Shown piece by piece: positions 48,749 through 59,900 of a stretch of 64,000 nucleotides of DNA. How positions within the stretch are numbered: the first letter of the stretch is position 1; each line of letters opens with the position of its first letter. The stretch comes from an uncultured Oscillospiraceae bacterium (GTDB taxonomy: Bacteria > Bacillota > Clostridia > Oscillospirales > Oscillospiraceae): the NCBI GenBank assembly GCA_947589225.1, contig CANQBC010000001.1, positions 124,001-188,000 on the forward strand, read 5' to 3'. Position numbers and translations under genes: made by a program. The notes under the pieces were generated by a model that was not told the origin of the DNA, made no database searches, and saw only the letters and a program-made list of their open reading frames with translations.

Positions 48749-49981
48749 TCAGAACGCGAAGTTCCCGTCCACGAATACGGGGACCTCCCGGCCGTCATGG
48801 GTGATGCCGGTGATGCTCAGGTCGGCGGAACCCACCATGAAGTCCTCGTGGGTGATGGACTGGTTGAGGCCGGCGGCCAGCCGCTCCTCCTCCGTCATGT
48901 CCGCGCCGCCCCGGACGGTGGGGTAGCTGGCGCCAAAGGCCAGGTGGCAGCTGGCGTTCTCGTCAAAGAGGGTGTCATAGAAGAGGGCATCCATGCGGCT
49001 GATGGGGGAGTCGTAGGGGACAAGGGCGACCTCGCCCAGGTACGCCGCCCCCTCGTCCAGGGCGATCTCCGCCTCCAGAAGCTCGCGGTGATGGGGGTCG
49101 TCCGCCTCGACCCGGACGATCCTGCCCTTTTCAAAGGTGAAGGCAAAGCGGTCGATGATCTCCCCGCCCACGTCGAAGGGCTTGGTGGAGACGACGCGCC
49201 CGTTGACGCCGTCGCGTTTGGGGGCGGTGAAGATCTCCTCCGTGGGCATATTGGCGTTGAAGCTGACGCCCTTGGCGCTGACGGAGTTGCCCCCGTCCCA
49301 GTAGTGGCCCTCCGGGAGCTCAACGGTGAGATCGGTCCCCAGGGCGTTTTTGTAGTGGAGGGTCTTGAAGTTGAACTCCGTGAGCTTCCGCTTGCGCGCG
49401 TTCAGCTCCGCGTTGTGCTGCCGCCACGCCTCCGCCGGGTCGTTGTCCGGGGTGATGCGCATGGTGGCGCAGATGGCGTCCATGAGCTTTTCCACCGCCT
49501 CGTCCTCCGGGACGCCGGGGAACATCTTCTTCGCCCAGTTTTTCTCCGGCAGGGCGGCGATGCACCACTGGACCTTGTCGGACATCTGCATCTCCCGGTA
49601 CTCCCGGACGGCGGGGCCGAAGGCGCGGCTCTGCCGGACCTGACGGGCGTGGTCGATGCCGTTCATGCCGTCGGGGTCTGAGCTGTCGATGGAGAGGAAC
49701 GCCGCCCCCTCCCGCGCCAGGGTGTTGAGCTGGTCGGCCTGCCACGGGCGGAAGGTGTCAAAAATCTCATCCGCGGCGTGCAGATACGTCTCCCGGCTGA
49801 TGGCCTGGTCGTTCCAGCGCATGACCACCTCCCGCGCCCCGGCCCGGTACGCCTCCCGCACCAGCATTCTGGCAAACTCCGCCTTCTCCACGGGGCAGTT
49901 GATCACCAGCGTCTGCCCCGGCTGGACGTGGATGCCCACGTCGATGAGAAGCTTTGCGTATTTATCAAGTCTCGGATCCAT
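48749..49981 (-). CDS. M29-family metallo-aminopeptidase
   Basis: A 410-residue aminopeptidase of the AmpS/PepS type that removes N-terminal residues using two metal ions. Candidate ligands lie in NMPTEEIFTAP (Glu), LGEVALVPYDSPIS (Glu), CHLAFGASYP (His and Tyr) and THEDFMVGS (His and Asp), all in family order. It is the last gene of the ffh-trmD operon; its start overlaps the end of trmD by 17 nt, with GAGGAAATG as RBS inside trmD. In many relatives rplS occupies this place. Confidence 0.94.
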   Translation of the reverse strand: MDPRLDKYAKLLIDVGIHVQPGQTLVINCPVEKAEFARMLVREAYRAGAREVVMRWNDQAISRETYLHAADEIFDTFRPWQADQLNTLAREGAAFLSIDSSDPDGMNGIDHARQVRQSRAFGPAVREYREMQMSDKVQWCIAALPEKNWAKKMFPGVPEDEAVEKLMDAICATMRITPDNDPAEAWRQHNAELNARKRKLTEFNFKTLHYKNALGTDLTVELPEGHYWDGGNSVSAKGVSFNANMPTEEIFTAPKRDGVNGRVVSTKPFDVGGEIIDRFAFTFEKGRIVRVEADDPHHRELLEAEIALDEGAAYLGEVALVPYDSPISRMDALFYDTLFDENASCHLAFGASYPTVRGGADMTEEERLAAGLNQSITHEDFMVGSADLSITGITHDGREVPVFVDGNFAF

Positions 49982-50744
49982 GGTTCATTTCCTCCAATTC
50001 GGTTTCGATCTCCGCAAGGAGCTTTTTTTCCTGTTTTGTGTCCTCAAATGTGAGCTTTTCGTACATATCGGGCCGCCGGAGCCTTGTGCGGATGAGGGAC
50101 TGCTTTCGCCGCCAGCGGGCGATTTTCGCGTGGTCGCCGGAGAGCAGGACGGGCGGCACCCGCCGCCCCCGCCACTCCTCCGGCCGGGAGTACTGGGGGT
50201 ACTCCAAAAGCCCGTCCCAGTGACTCTCCTCCTGAAAGCACTCAGGGTCCGGCAGAACGCCGGGGATGAGCCGACACACCGCGTCCGCCACCGCCATCGC
50301 CGGGATCTCCCCGCCGGTGAGGACAAAGTCCCCCAGGCTGATCTCCTCGTCCACGCACTCGTCGATAAACCGCTGGTCCACACCCTCGTAGTGCCCGCAG
50401 ACCAAAATCAGCTTGTCGTAGTCGGCGGCCAGACGCCTGGCGTCGGCCTGGGTGAAGGTTCTGCCGCAGGGGGAGAGGAAAATGGTGTGTACCCGCTCCC
50501 GGTGGGCCTTATTCAAAAACCGCCAGCAGTCGTAGAGGGGCTGGGCCTGCATCACGCACCCCCGCCCGCCCCCGTAGGGGTAGTCGTCCACCTGGCACTG
50601 CTTGTTTTTGGTGTAGTCCCGGATCTGATGGGTCTCGATGCGCACGATCCCCCGATCCTGGGCGCGGCCCAGGATGGACTCGTTCATCAGATCCCCCACG
50701 GTGTCGGGAAAGAGCGTCATAATGTCGATCCAGTATCTCATCAC
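49965..50744 (-). CDS. trmD: tRNA (guanine-37-N1)-methyltransferase TrmD
   Basis: A 259-residue SPOUT methyltransferase that makes m1G37 next to the anticodon, preventing frameshifting. Characteristic parts are IDIMTLFPD at the N-terminus, QVDDYPYGGGRGCVMQ, the knot sequence LVCGHYEGVDQRFID, and EISLGDFVLTGGEIPAM with the catalytic Asp. It overlaps rimM by ATGA. The C-terminus is a little longer than average, with an acidic helical tail. Confidence 0.97.
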   Translation of the reverse strand: MMRYWIDIMTLFPDTVGDLMNESILGRAQDRGIVRIETHQIRDYTKNKQCQVDDYPYGGGRGCVMQAQPLYDCWRFLNKAHRERVHTIFLSPCGRTFTQADARRLAADYDKLILVCGHYEGVDQRFIDECVDEEISLGDFVLTGGEIPAMAVADAVCRLIPGVLPDPECFQEESHWDGLLEYPQYSRPEEWRGRRVPPVLLSGDHAKIARWRRKQSLIRTRLRRPDMYEKLTFEDTKQEKKLLAEIETELEEMNHGSET

Positions 50745-51226
50745 ATGCCCTCCAGCAGCCGCACCGTCACCGTTCTGCCCTCCACGTCCGCGTCCAGCAG
50801 AAATTCCCCGTTGAGCGGCACCAGTATCTCCCGCTGGCCCCGGATCTCCAGCACCTCGCCGCCGGGGGGCGTCAGAATGTCCGTGACATTCCCCAGTCTC
50901 TTCCCGTCCTGGTCAAAGGCGGAGCACCCGATGAGATCGGTGAGCAGGTAGCCACCCTCCTCCAGGGCGATGTCCTCCCGGGGCACAAAGACCACCCGGC
51001 CGCGGAGCTTCTCCGCGTCCTCGATGGAGTCAACGCCCGCAAGCTTGGCGATAACAAAGCGCTTTTGCACCCGGGAGCGCTCCACCGCGTGTTCCGCGCC
51101 CTCCAGAAAGAGCCGCCGAAAGACGCAGAACGCCTCCGGTGAATCGGCCCAGGGCTCGATCTTCACCTCGCCCCTGAGGCCGTGGGTGTTCACGATCCGC
51201 CCAGTCTCGATCAAATCCATGTTCAT
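50741..51226 (-). CDS. rimM: Ribosome maturation factor RimM
   Basis: A 161-residue protein that binds S19 and helps mature the 16S rRNA 3' domain of the small subunit. N-terminal RimM domain: TGRIVNTHGLRGEVKIEPW. C-terminal PRC-barrel: LLTDLIGCSAFDQDGKRLG. ATG 51226 (or 51220) follows GAGG. An intrinsic terminator and repeat A lie between it and khpA, so expression of rimM-trmD is probably attenuated relative to rpsP. Confidence 0.96.
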   Translation of the reverse strand: MNMDLIETGRIVNTHGLRGEVKIEPWADSPEAFCVFRRLFLEGAEHAVERSRVQKRFVIAKLAGVDSIEDAEKLRGRVVFVPREDIALEEGGYLLTDLIGCSAFDQDGKRLGNVTDILTPPGGEVLEIRGQREILVPLNGEFLLDADVEGRTVTVRLLEGM

Positions 51227-51237
51227 ATAAAAACCTC

Positions 51238-51263
51238 GGAAAAAGGCGGGCTTTCGGCCCGCC
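51238..51263 (-). terminator. Attenuator-like terminator before rimM
   Basis: On the minus strand GGCGGGC-CGAAA-GCCCGCC is followed by TTTTTCC. The rimM RBS begins right after the T-run, so the stem sits inside the operon. Confidence 0.8.
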
Positions 51264-51272
51264 TCAGATTGT

Positions 51273-51460
51273 CAAAAAACTCAAAATGAATATTTTTTTC
51301 GGCGGCATGTACGTCGGAAAAAATACCTTTTGTCGCCCAAGTGTGCCTGTCGGCGCGCGCAGGGCGACGGCAGGGAAATTCCGCGTGAATTTCGCAAAAT
51401 TCACGCGGGGTTTCCCGCACGTTTCCCTTTGTCGGAAAAGGCCAAGGGCCTTTTTCGACA
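51273..51460 (-). repeat. Dispersed intergenic repeat A, copy 2
   Basis: This copy matches 3416-3624 in reverse orientation and fills the khpA-rimM gap. It lacks the extra hairpin of copy 1. Its main stem reads CGCGTGAATTT/AAATTCACGCG where copy 1 reads CACGTGAATTT/AAATTCACGTG, a compensated pair change. Confidence 0.9.
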
Positions 51461-51468
51461 GGTTGACA

Positions 51469-51699
51469 TCAGTCCACAATATCCACACTAATGTGGAGAC
51501 CCTGCCTCTGCGCCACAGAGCGCATCAGGGTTCGGATCTCCTTGGCGATCTTCCCGTGGCGGCCTATGACCTTGCCCATGTCGTCGGGGGCGACGCGGAG
51601 CTCAAAGACGGTCTTGTCCTCGTCCTGACGCTCGGTCACCGTGACCGCGTCGGGCTGATCCACGAGATTGCGCGCGATATAGATCAGCAGTTCCTTCAT
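51469..51699 (-). CDS. khpA: KH-domain RNA-binding protein KhpA (YlqC)
   Basis: A 76-residue single KH domain with the GKVIGRHGKIAKEIR GXXG loop. In other Gram-positives KhpA pairs with KhpB/Jag and binds many RNAs, affecting cell elongation and division. It lies in its usual place between rpsP and rimM, 13 nt after rpsP. Confidence 0.95.
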   Translation of the reverse strand: MKELLIYIARNLVDQPDAVTVTERQDEDKTVFELRVAPDDMGKVIGRHGKIAKEIRTLMRSVAQRQGLHISVDIVD

Positions 51700-51712
51700 G
51701 GTGAACCACCAA

Positions 51713-51952
51713 TCAAAGCACGCCGGCGTTCTTGAGAAGCTTCCTGACGGTGTCGGTGGGCTGAGCGCCGTTCTTTATCCACTCCCTGGCCTTGTCGCCG
51801 TCCACCTTCACGGTGTTGGGCTCGGTGCGGGGATCGTAGGTGCCAAGCTCCTCAATGAAGCGGCCGTCGCGGGGGAAACGGGAGTCCGCCACGACGATCC
51901 GATAAAAGGGGGCCTTCTTGGCGCCCATCCTGCGAAGTCTGATCTTTACCAT
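51713..51952 (-). CDS. rpsP: 30S ribosomal protein S16
   Basis: A 79-residue small-subunit protein starting [20 protein letters not shown] and containing [19 protein letters not shown], the S16 signature. ATG 51952 has GGAGG upstream. It lies between ffh and khpA in the standard Firmicute order. Confidence 0.97.
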   Translation of the reverse strand: MVKIRLRRMGAKKAPFYRIVVADSRFPRDGRFIEELGTYDPRTEPNTVKVDGDKAREWIKNGAQPTDTVRKLLKNAGVL

Positions 51953-52050
51953 TTTGTGTGTACCTCCAAAATTGATCAAATATGATTTTTATTTCAAATA
52001 TCCCATAAAAGATAATTGATGACCGCTGAGAGAAAAGTTCGCCTTTCCGG

Positions 52051-53397
<1,347 letters not shown>

Positions 53398-53400
53398 AGC

Positions 53401-53751
53401 TTAGCCTTTCAATTCCTCCAAACCCGCGCTTATCTCCTCCACGAGGCTCCGGGCCCCGCCGTCCACGTTTTCCGCGAGCTTTTCAAGCTTACCCTGAAGC
53501 TCGCCCACCCGCCGGCCGATCTCCCGGAAACGCGCCACCACGCCGGTCTTTTCCTCGTACTGGCGCAAAAGCGCCTGAGCCCTCTGCAAAACGGCCCGCA
53601 CGGCCTGGCGGGTGACGCCGGTGAGCTCGGAGATCTCCGAAAGGCTCAGGTCGTCCGAAAAGTAATACTCAAAGTATTCCCTCTGGGTATCCGTCAGCAG
53701 CTCCCCGAAGAAGTCGTAGAGGAGAGTGAGTTCATAAGTGTCGTCGCGCAT
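53401..53751 (-). CDS. ylxM: YlxM-family HTH protein
   Basis: A 116-residue protein with a sigma-70 region-4-like helix-turn-helix (LTDTQREYFEYYFSDDLSLS, then SELTGVTRQAVRAVLQRAQA) and a coiled-coil tail. In Gram-positives it sits just before ffh; reports from streptococci describe a regulatory effect on SRP. ATG 53751 is set by AGGTGATAGG. Its consensus promoter and a TGTAAAAC hairpin lie upstream. Confidence 0.93.
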   Translation of the reverse strand: MRDDTYELTLLYDFFGELLTDTQREYFEYYFSDDLSLSEISELTGVTRQAVRAVLQRAQALLRQYEEKTGVVARFREIGRRVGELQGKLEKLAENVDGGARSLVEEISAGLEELKG

Positions 53752-53760
53752 CCTATCACC

Positions 53761-53782
53761 TGTAAAACAAAAACGTTTTACA
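53761..53782 (-). promoter_or_regulatory. Inverted repeat in the ylxM-ffh leader
   Basis: TGTAAAAC and GTTTTACA form a perfect 8-bp inverted repeat with a 6-nt spacer, between the -10 and the ylxM RBS. It may be an operator or an RNA hairpin. Confidence 0.5.
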
Positions 53783-53791
53783 CACCCGTGT

Positions 53792-53820
53792 ATTATACAG
53801 GCTCCCGATAAGTTTGTCAA
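53792..53820 (-). promoter_or_regulatory. Consensus promoter of the ylxM-ffh-rpsP operon
   Basis: On the minus strand TTGACA (53820-53815), 17-bp spacer, TATAAT (53797-53792), a perfect consensus in line with a highly expressed translation operon. Confidence 0.9.
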
Positions 53821-53943
53821 GGAATATTTTTGACTTTTTGGACAGATAATAGTGTGAACGGGTGAGCGGGCATTTTTGGCAGCCGGGGGCGGTTGTCCGG
53901 GCATGCCCACATTCCCGCCATTCAACCCCGAGGAGGAATCCGC

Positions 53944-56900
53944 ATGTACGACACCGATACCGGAATATACATGGAAAACGAGACCCTTGGCAACTTTGCC
54001 CGCAATACGGCCCAGGCAATGGAGCCGGACGGGACCATCCGGGGCGAGAAGTGCGCCGCCGGCACCATGGCGGTGCTTCGCGCCCTGAAGCGGAGCCTTG
54101 AGGCCATCCCGGCGGGCAGCCGCGGCGAGGCTGTCCAGTGGTTTTCGGATAACTGGTATCTGGCCGAGCGGGAGGGCAAGTCCGCCGCCGCGGCCCTGCG
54201 CGCCTCCCCGCGCCTTCCCAAGTGCGCGGGGGAGGGCCGCTCCATCGTCTCCGAGGCCGCATCCGCTCTTGTGCGCTCAGGCCGGGGACAGGTGACGGGG
54301 GAGCGTGTGCGCCTTTTTCTGACCGAATTCCAGAAGGCCCGCCCCCTCACCGAGCGGGAGCTTGCGGTGTTCGTCCCGGCGCTGAAGGCGGAGCTGTGCG
54401 CCTTTCTGGCGGCGGTGTTTCCGGAGCCGGAGGGGGAGGAGCAGACGCTTCTGCTTAGGAACATCTTCACCTCCCTTCGCGCCCTGGCCATCATCGATAT
54501 GGGAGACATACTCGAGGAAGTGAACCTCACGGAATCCACCCTCCGCGCCGACCCCGCCGGGGTCTACCCGAGAATGGATGAGGAGACGCGGGCAAGCTAC
54601 CGCGCCGAGCTTGCGCACTTGGCGGCGAAGGCCGGGATCACGGAGCTTGAGGCGGCAAAGCGCGTGGTGAAGCTAGCGAGCGCCTCCACAGATAACCATG
54701 TGGGTACGTATATCTTCACCCGCCCCCTAGGGCAGGAGCAAAAGCCGCCCACCGGCGGATGGTACATGGCGGTCATCATCCTGCCCACCCTGTTTTTCTC
54801 CATTCTCACCGCCGTGGTCACCGGCTTCGCCCCGGCGTTTCTGTTGACTGTCATACCCCTTTCCCAGCTTGTGAAGAGCATCGTGGACTTCGCCGCGCTG
54901 CGGGCCGTTTCCCCAAAAAGACTGCCCCGCATGGAGCTCCCCGGAGGCATACCACGATCGGGCAGGACGATTTGCGTCATCTCCGCGCTTTTGACCGGCG
55001 AGAAGGACGGCTTGAGGCTCGCGCGGCTCATGGAGGAGTACAGGCTTCTCAACCGGGACGCCGGGGAGAATCTCGTGTTCGGGATTCTGGCGGATCTGCG
55101 GGAGGCCCCCACGCAGCGGGCCCGTGAGGACGGGCCGATACTTGACGCGGCCAGACGCGCCGTGGAGGAACTGAACAAAAAATACGCCGGCGGCTTTTAT
55201 CTTCTCTACCGCAAGCGCGAGCTCAACGACGCGGACAAGGTCTGGATGGGCCGGGAGCGGAAGCGCGGGGCCATCGAGGAGCTGGTCAAGCTCCTCTCCG
55301 GCAAAAAGAGCGCCCTCAGAGCCGTCGCGGGTGACGAAAAGAAGCTGGTGGGCATCAGCTTCATCCTGACGCTGGACGCGGACACGCGCCTCACCGCCGG
55401 TTCGGCCCGGGAGCTTGTGGGCGCGGCGCTCCACCCGCTGAACGTGCCTGTCATCGACGAGCGGCAGCGCCGTATCGTCTCCGGCTACGGCATCTTCGAG
55501 CCGCGTGTCTGCGTGGATCTTCAAAGCGCCGGAAGAAGCGACTTTTCACGAATTTTTGCCGGGGAGGGAGGCCTTGACCCCTATAACTCGGCTGTGTCCG
55601 ACCTCTACCAGGATCTCTTTTCCTCCGGCACCTTCATGGGCAAGGGGCTCATCAACGTGCCGGTTTACGACAAGCTCCTCACCGGCGCCTTCCCGGACAA
55701 CACCGTGCTGTCCCACGACATCCTCGAGGGGGCGTACATGCGGTGCGCCTTTGTGTCCGATGTGGAGCTCACGGACGGCGCCCCCTTCAAGGTCACCTCA
55801 TATCTGGCGCGGCAGGAGCGCTGGACAAGGGGCGACTGGCAGAATCTTCGCTGGTGCCTGGGCAGGGTCAAAAACCGGGAGGGGGCGCTTATCAAGAACA
55901 CCCTTCCGGAGCTTGACCGGTGGAAGCTTTTTGACAACCTCCGCCGCTCTCTTGTGGCGCCGTCGGTGCTTATCGCCCTCACGGCGGCCATGGTCATGGA
56001 CGTGCCGGCCCTTACCGTCTGCGCGCTTCTCGCGCTGGCGGGGTATCTGAGCGGTTTGCTCATCTCCGCCGCCGGGGCGTTTTTCCGCCACGACGGCTCC
56101 AACCGGGCCAGGTATCAGTCCGCCATTGTGGCCGGCCTGGGCGGCGCCATCATGCGCTCGCTCACGTCCCTGACGCTTCTTCCGGCGGAGGGCTGGATCC
56201 AGCTTCGCGCCGCCGTCACGGCGATCTACCGCATGGCGGTGAGCAAGCGCGGCCTGCTGAAGTGGGTCACCTCCTCGGAGGCGGAGAGAAAGCACGGGAA
56301 TACGCTTTTTGTCAATTACCGGGCGCTTCTTGCCTGTCCCGTGCTGGGGTTTTTCCTGCTGCTGACCACGCCCCACGTCCTCGGAGCGGCCGTGGGCGTC
56401 GTGTGGCTCCTGAGCCCTGCCTACGCCTGGCGGCTGTCCCGGGAGACGCGCCGGGAGCGGAACATGCCCCAGACGGACAGGGCATACCTCCTCTCAAAGG
56501 CCGGGGCCATCTGGCGCTATTTCGCGGACACCCTGACGGAGGAGGACAACTTCCTGCCCCCGGACAATGTGCAGACCGAACCGGATCTGGGGCCGGCCCA
56601 CCGCACAAGCCCCACCAATATCGGCCTTGCCATGCTCTCCTGCGCGGCGGCATCCGATCTGGGGCTGATCGGCGAGCGTGAGGCCGCCCAACGCGTTGGA
56701 AAGATCCTTGACACCTGCGACAGACTTACAAAATGGAACGGCCATCTTTTAAACTGGTACGACACCCGCACGCTGGAACCTCTGGAGCCGAGGTACGTCT
56801 CCACCGTGGACAGCGGGAATTTAATGGGATGCCTTATTGCCCTGAGACAGTGGTTTCTCTCCCAGAATGACAAAGACGGCGCGGTTCGGTGCGAAAAGCT

Positions 56901-59900
56901 CCTTGGGGGCATGGATCTGCGGCCCCTGTTTGACGACCGCCGGAAGCTCTTCCGCATCGGGTGGGACATATCCCAGGACAGGCCCACGGAGGGCTGGTAT
57001 GACCTTCTGGCCAGCGAGGCCCGTCAGACCAGTTTCATCGCCGTGGCTCTGGGACAGGCCCCGCGCAAGCACTGGCGGCGCCTTGGCCGCGCCCTGGTCT
57101 CCCAGGACAACTACTCCGGTATGGCAAGCTGGACAGGCACGATGTTTGAGTACCTGATGCCGAATCTGCTGCTGCCCTGTCCGGAAAACTCCCTGATCTT
57201 TGAATCCTCCCGCTTCTGCCTCTACGTCCAGAAGCGGGCCAACCGGGGCATCCCCTGGGGCATATCCGAGAGCGCCTTTTACGCCTTCGACCCCGGACTT
57301 TCCTACCGCTACAAGGCCCACGGCGTCCAGCGCCTGGCCTTGAAGCGGGGCATGGACGCGGAGCGGGTCATCTCCCCGTATTCCACCTTCCTTGCCCTCC
57401 CCCTTGATCCCAGGGGCGGGGTGAGAAACCTGAGAAGGCTTGACGCGCTGGGCCTTTCGGGAAAGTACGGTTTCTACGAGGCGGCGGACTTCACGCCGGT
57501 GCGGACAGACGGGGATAAGCCCCGGATCGTCCGCTGCTTCATGGCCCATCACCTGGGCATGAGCTTAGTCGCCATCGCCAACACCCTCTGCGGCGACGTG
57601 TTTCCGAGGCGCTTTATGCGTGATGAGCGCATGGGAGCTTACAGGGAGCTTTTGGAGGAGCGGGTGCCCACGGGGCAGATCGTCCTCCGCCAGCCTCCCA
57701 GGGACGTGCCGGAAAAACCGAAACGGGCCGAGAGCGCCGGTATCACACGGCGTTTTGATACTGTTGACGCTCTCCTGCCCGCCGCCGCGCCGCTGTCAAA
57801 CGGGCGGTATTCGGTGCTGTTTGCCGAGACGGGAGCCTCCCGCTCGGTGTGGCAGGGCCTTGACGTGACGCGCTTTGACACAGATCCGCAGGGGCATACC
57901 GGCATAGCCTTTTACCTCCGCGCCGGGGAGGAGCTCATTCCCCTGACCCCGGCCCCGGAGTTTGACAGGTCGGTGCGGTATACCGCGGAGTTTACCGATG
58001 TCTACGGGCGAATAAAAGCGAAAAAAGGAAATATCACCGCGACCCTCACCGTTTCCGTCCCGCCCTCGGCGGCGGGGGAGATGAGGACGGTGGAGATCTC
58101 CGGGCCTCTTGAGATGTCCGGCTGTTCGGTGATCTGCGCCTTTGAACCGGTGCTCCAGCGGCGTGCCGATTACCTGGCCCACCCGGCTTTCTCGGCCCTG
58201 TCGCTGGAGGCGAAGCTCACAGGCGGTACGCTGACCGTCCGCCGCCGGCCGAGGCCGGGGGAGCGGGAGATGTACCTTGCCGTGACGGCGGACCGCGGAT
58301 TCACCGCCGTGACCCACACGCCGCGAGGCGGCGCTCTGGGGACGGGCGAGCTTCTTCGCTCCTGCCCGGATATCCGCGCGGTGCTGACCATCCCCGTAAA
58401 GCTCACCGCCGGACACGGAAGCGCGTCCATCGCCCTGGCCTGCGCCTTCGAGGAGGCCGAGGCCGCGGAGGACGCCCGCCGGAGCATCCAGCGGCGGGAG
58501 CTCCAGGCCGTCTCCCGTATCGCCGCCTCGGCGCTGATGCTCGGCATGGCGGAGAGCGACGTGTCCGCCGCTTTGGGGCTGATCCCCGGCCTCGTCTTTG
58601 GCCCGGAGGGAAACGAGCGCCGCCGGGAGCTTCTGGCCGCCGGGAACCTCCCCCGTAAGGAGCTTTGGAGGCTTGGTATCTCAGGCGACAGGCCGGTGAT
58701 CTCGGCGAGGATCGAGAGCGAAAGCGACACAAGGGAGGCACTGGCCCTCCTGCGCCGCCACGCGCTGCTTTCTGAAAACGGCGTGGAATCGGATCTTGCC
58801 GTGATCCTTACCGATGGCGGCGATTACCGCACCGCCCAGCGCACGGCCATCACCGACGAGCTGCGGACACTGGGGCGGGAGAACACCCTGGGCGCGCCGG
58901 GCGGGGTCTACCTCATCGACCGGACGGATCCGGCCTCCCGCGCCGTGGAAGCCTACGCCGCCATCGAGGCGCATCTGGACGCTATCCCCGCCGCCCCCGC
59001 CCACAGGGAGCGGATACCGGAGTCACCCCCCCGATACCTTCGCGGCGCAGGGGAGGCGGGGTGCCGGCAGGATCCGGACGGGACGTTCCGATTCGCCATG
59101 ACGGACGTCCTGCCCGAGGCGGCGTGGAGCAATATTCTGGCAAACGAGAAGTTCGGTTATATCGCCACCGAGTGCGGAACAGGCCACATGTGGCACAAAA
59201 ACTCCCGGCTGCGAAAGATCGATCCCTGGCTCAACGACCCAAAAGCCACAACGGGGCCGGAGAAAATATCGCTGCTTCGCGGCGGAAAAAGCCTCTCCCT
59301 CTTTGCCGACGGTTCGGGCGTTCCCACCATGGTGGAGTACGGCCTGGGCTGGGCGGCCTGGGAACGGGACTTCGGGGACGTAAAGACGCGCCTTACCGCC
59401 TTTGTCCCGCCGGAGGTTGAGGCGAGAGTGATGGTGCTCGACGTGTCCGGCCGAGGGGAGGGCGCGGAGGTGGTTTATAGCGTCGATCTTGTCCTCTCCG
59501 AGACGCCGGCGGGCGCTCAGGCGGTGGTCACCGCCTTTGACGGACGCGCTTTCACAGCCAAAAGTCCCGAAGGGGAGAGCTTTACGCTCCTGCCCTCCGT
59601 CGCTCCCACCGCCTTTACCTGCCGGAAAAGAAGCGCCCTGATGGGCGATCTTGACGGCTTCACGGGCGCGGGGGAGGAGCCCTGCTTTGCCATGCGCCTC
59701 CAGGCTGGGACGCGGCTGGTCATCGTGGCGGGATCCGCCGGCAGGCAGGGGCTTGAGGACGCCCTGACCCGGTGCGACCAGCTTCTCAACGCCACAAAAG
59801 AGTACTGGAAAACGCTCACCGGCGCGGTGAGCATCGAGACGCCGGATAAGCTGATCGACAGATATGTTAACGGCTGGGCGGTGTACCAGACGGCGGCGTG

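Noticed and set aside
53756..54262. Minus-strand frame overlapping the ylxM promoter and the start of the glucan synthase gene
   Set aside because: It spans a perfect promoter and antisense coding sequence; composition is Arg/Pro-rich shadow.
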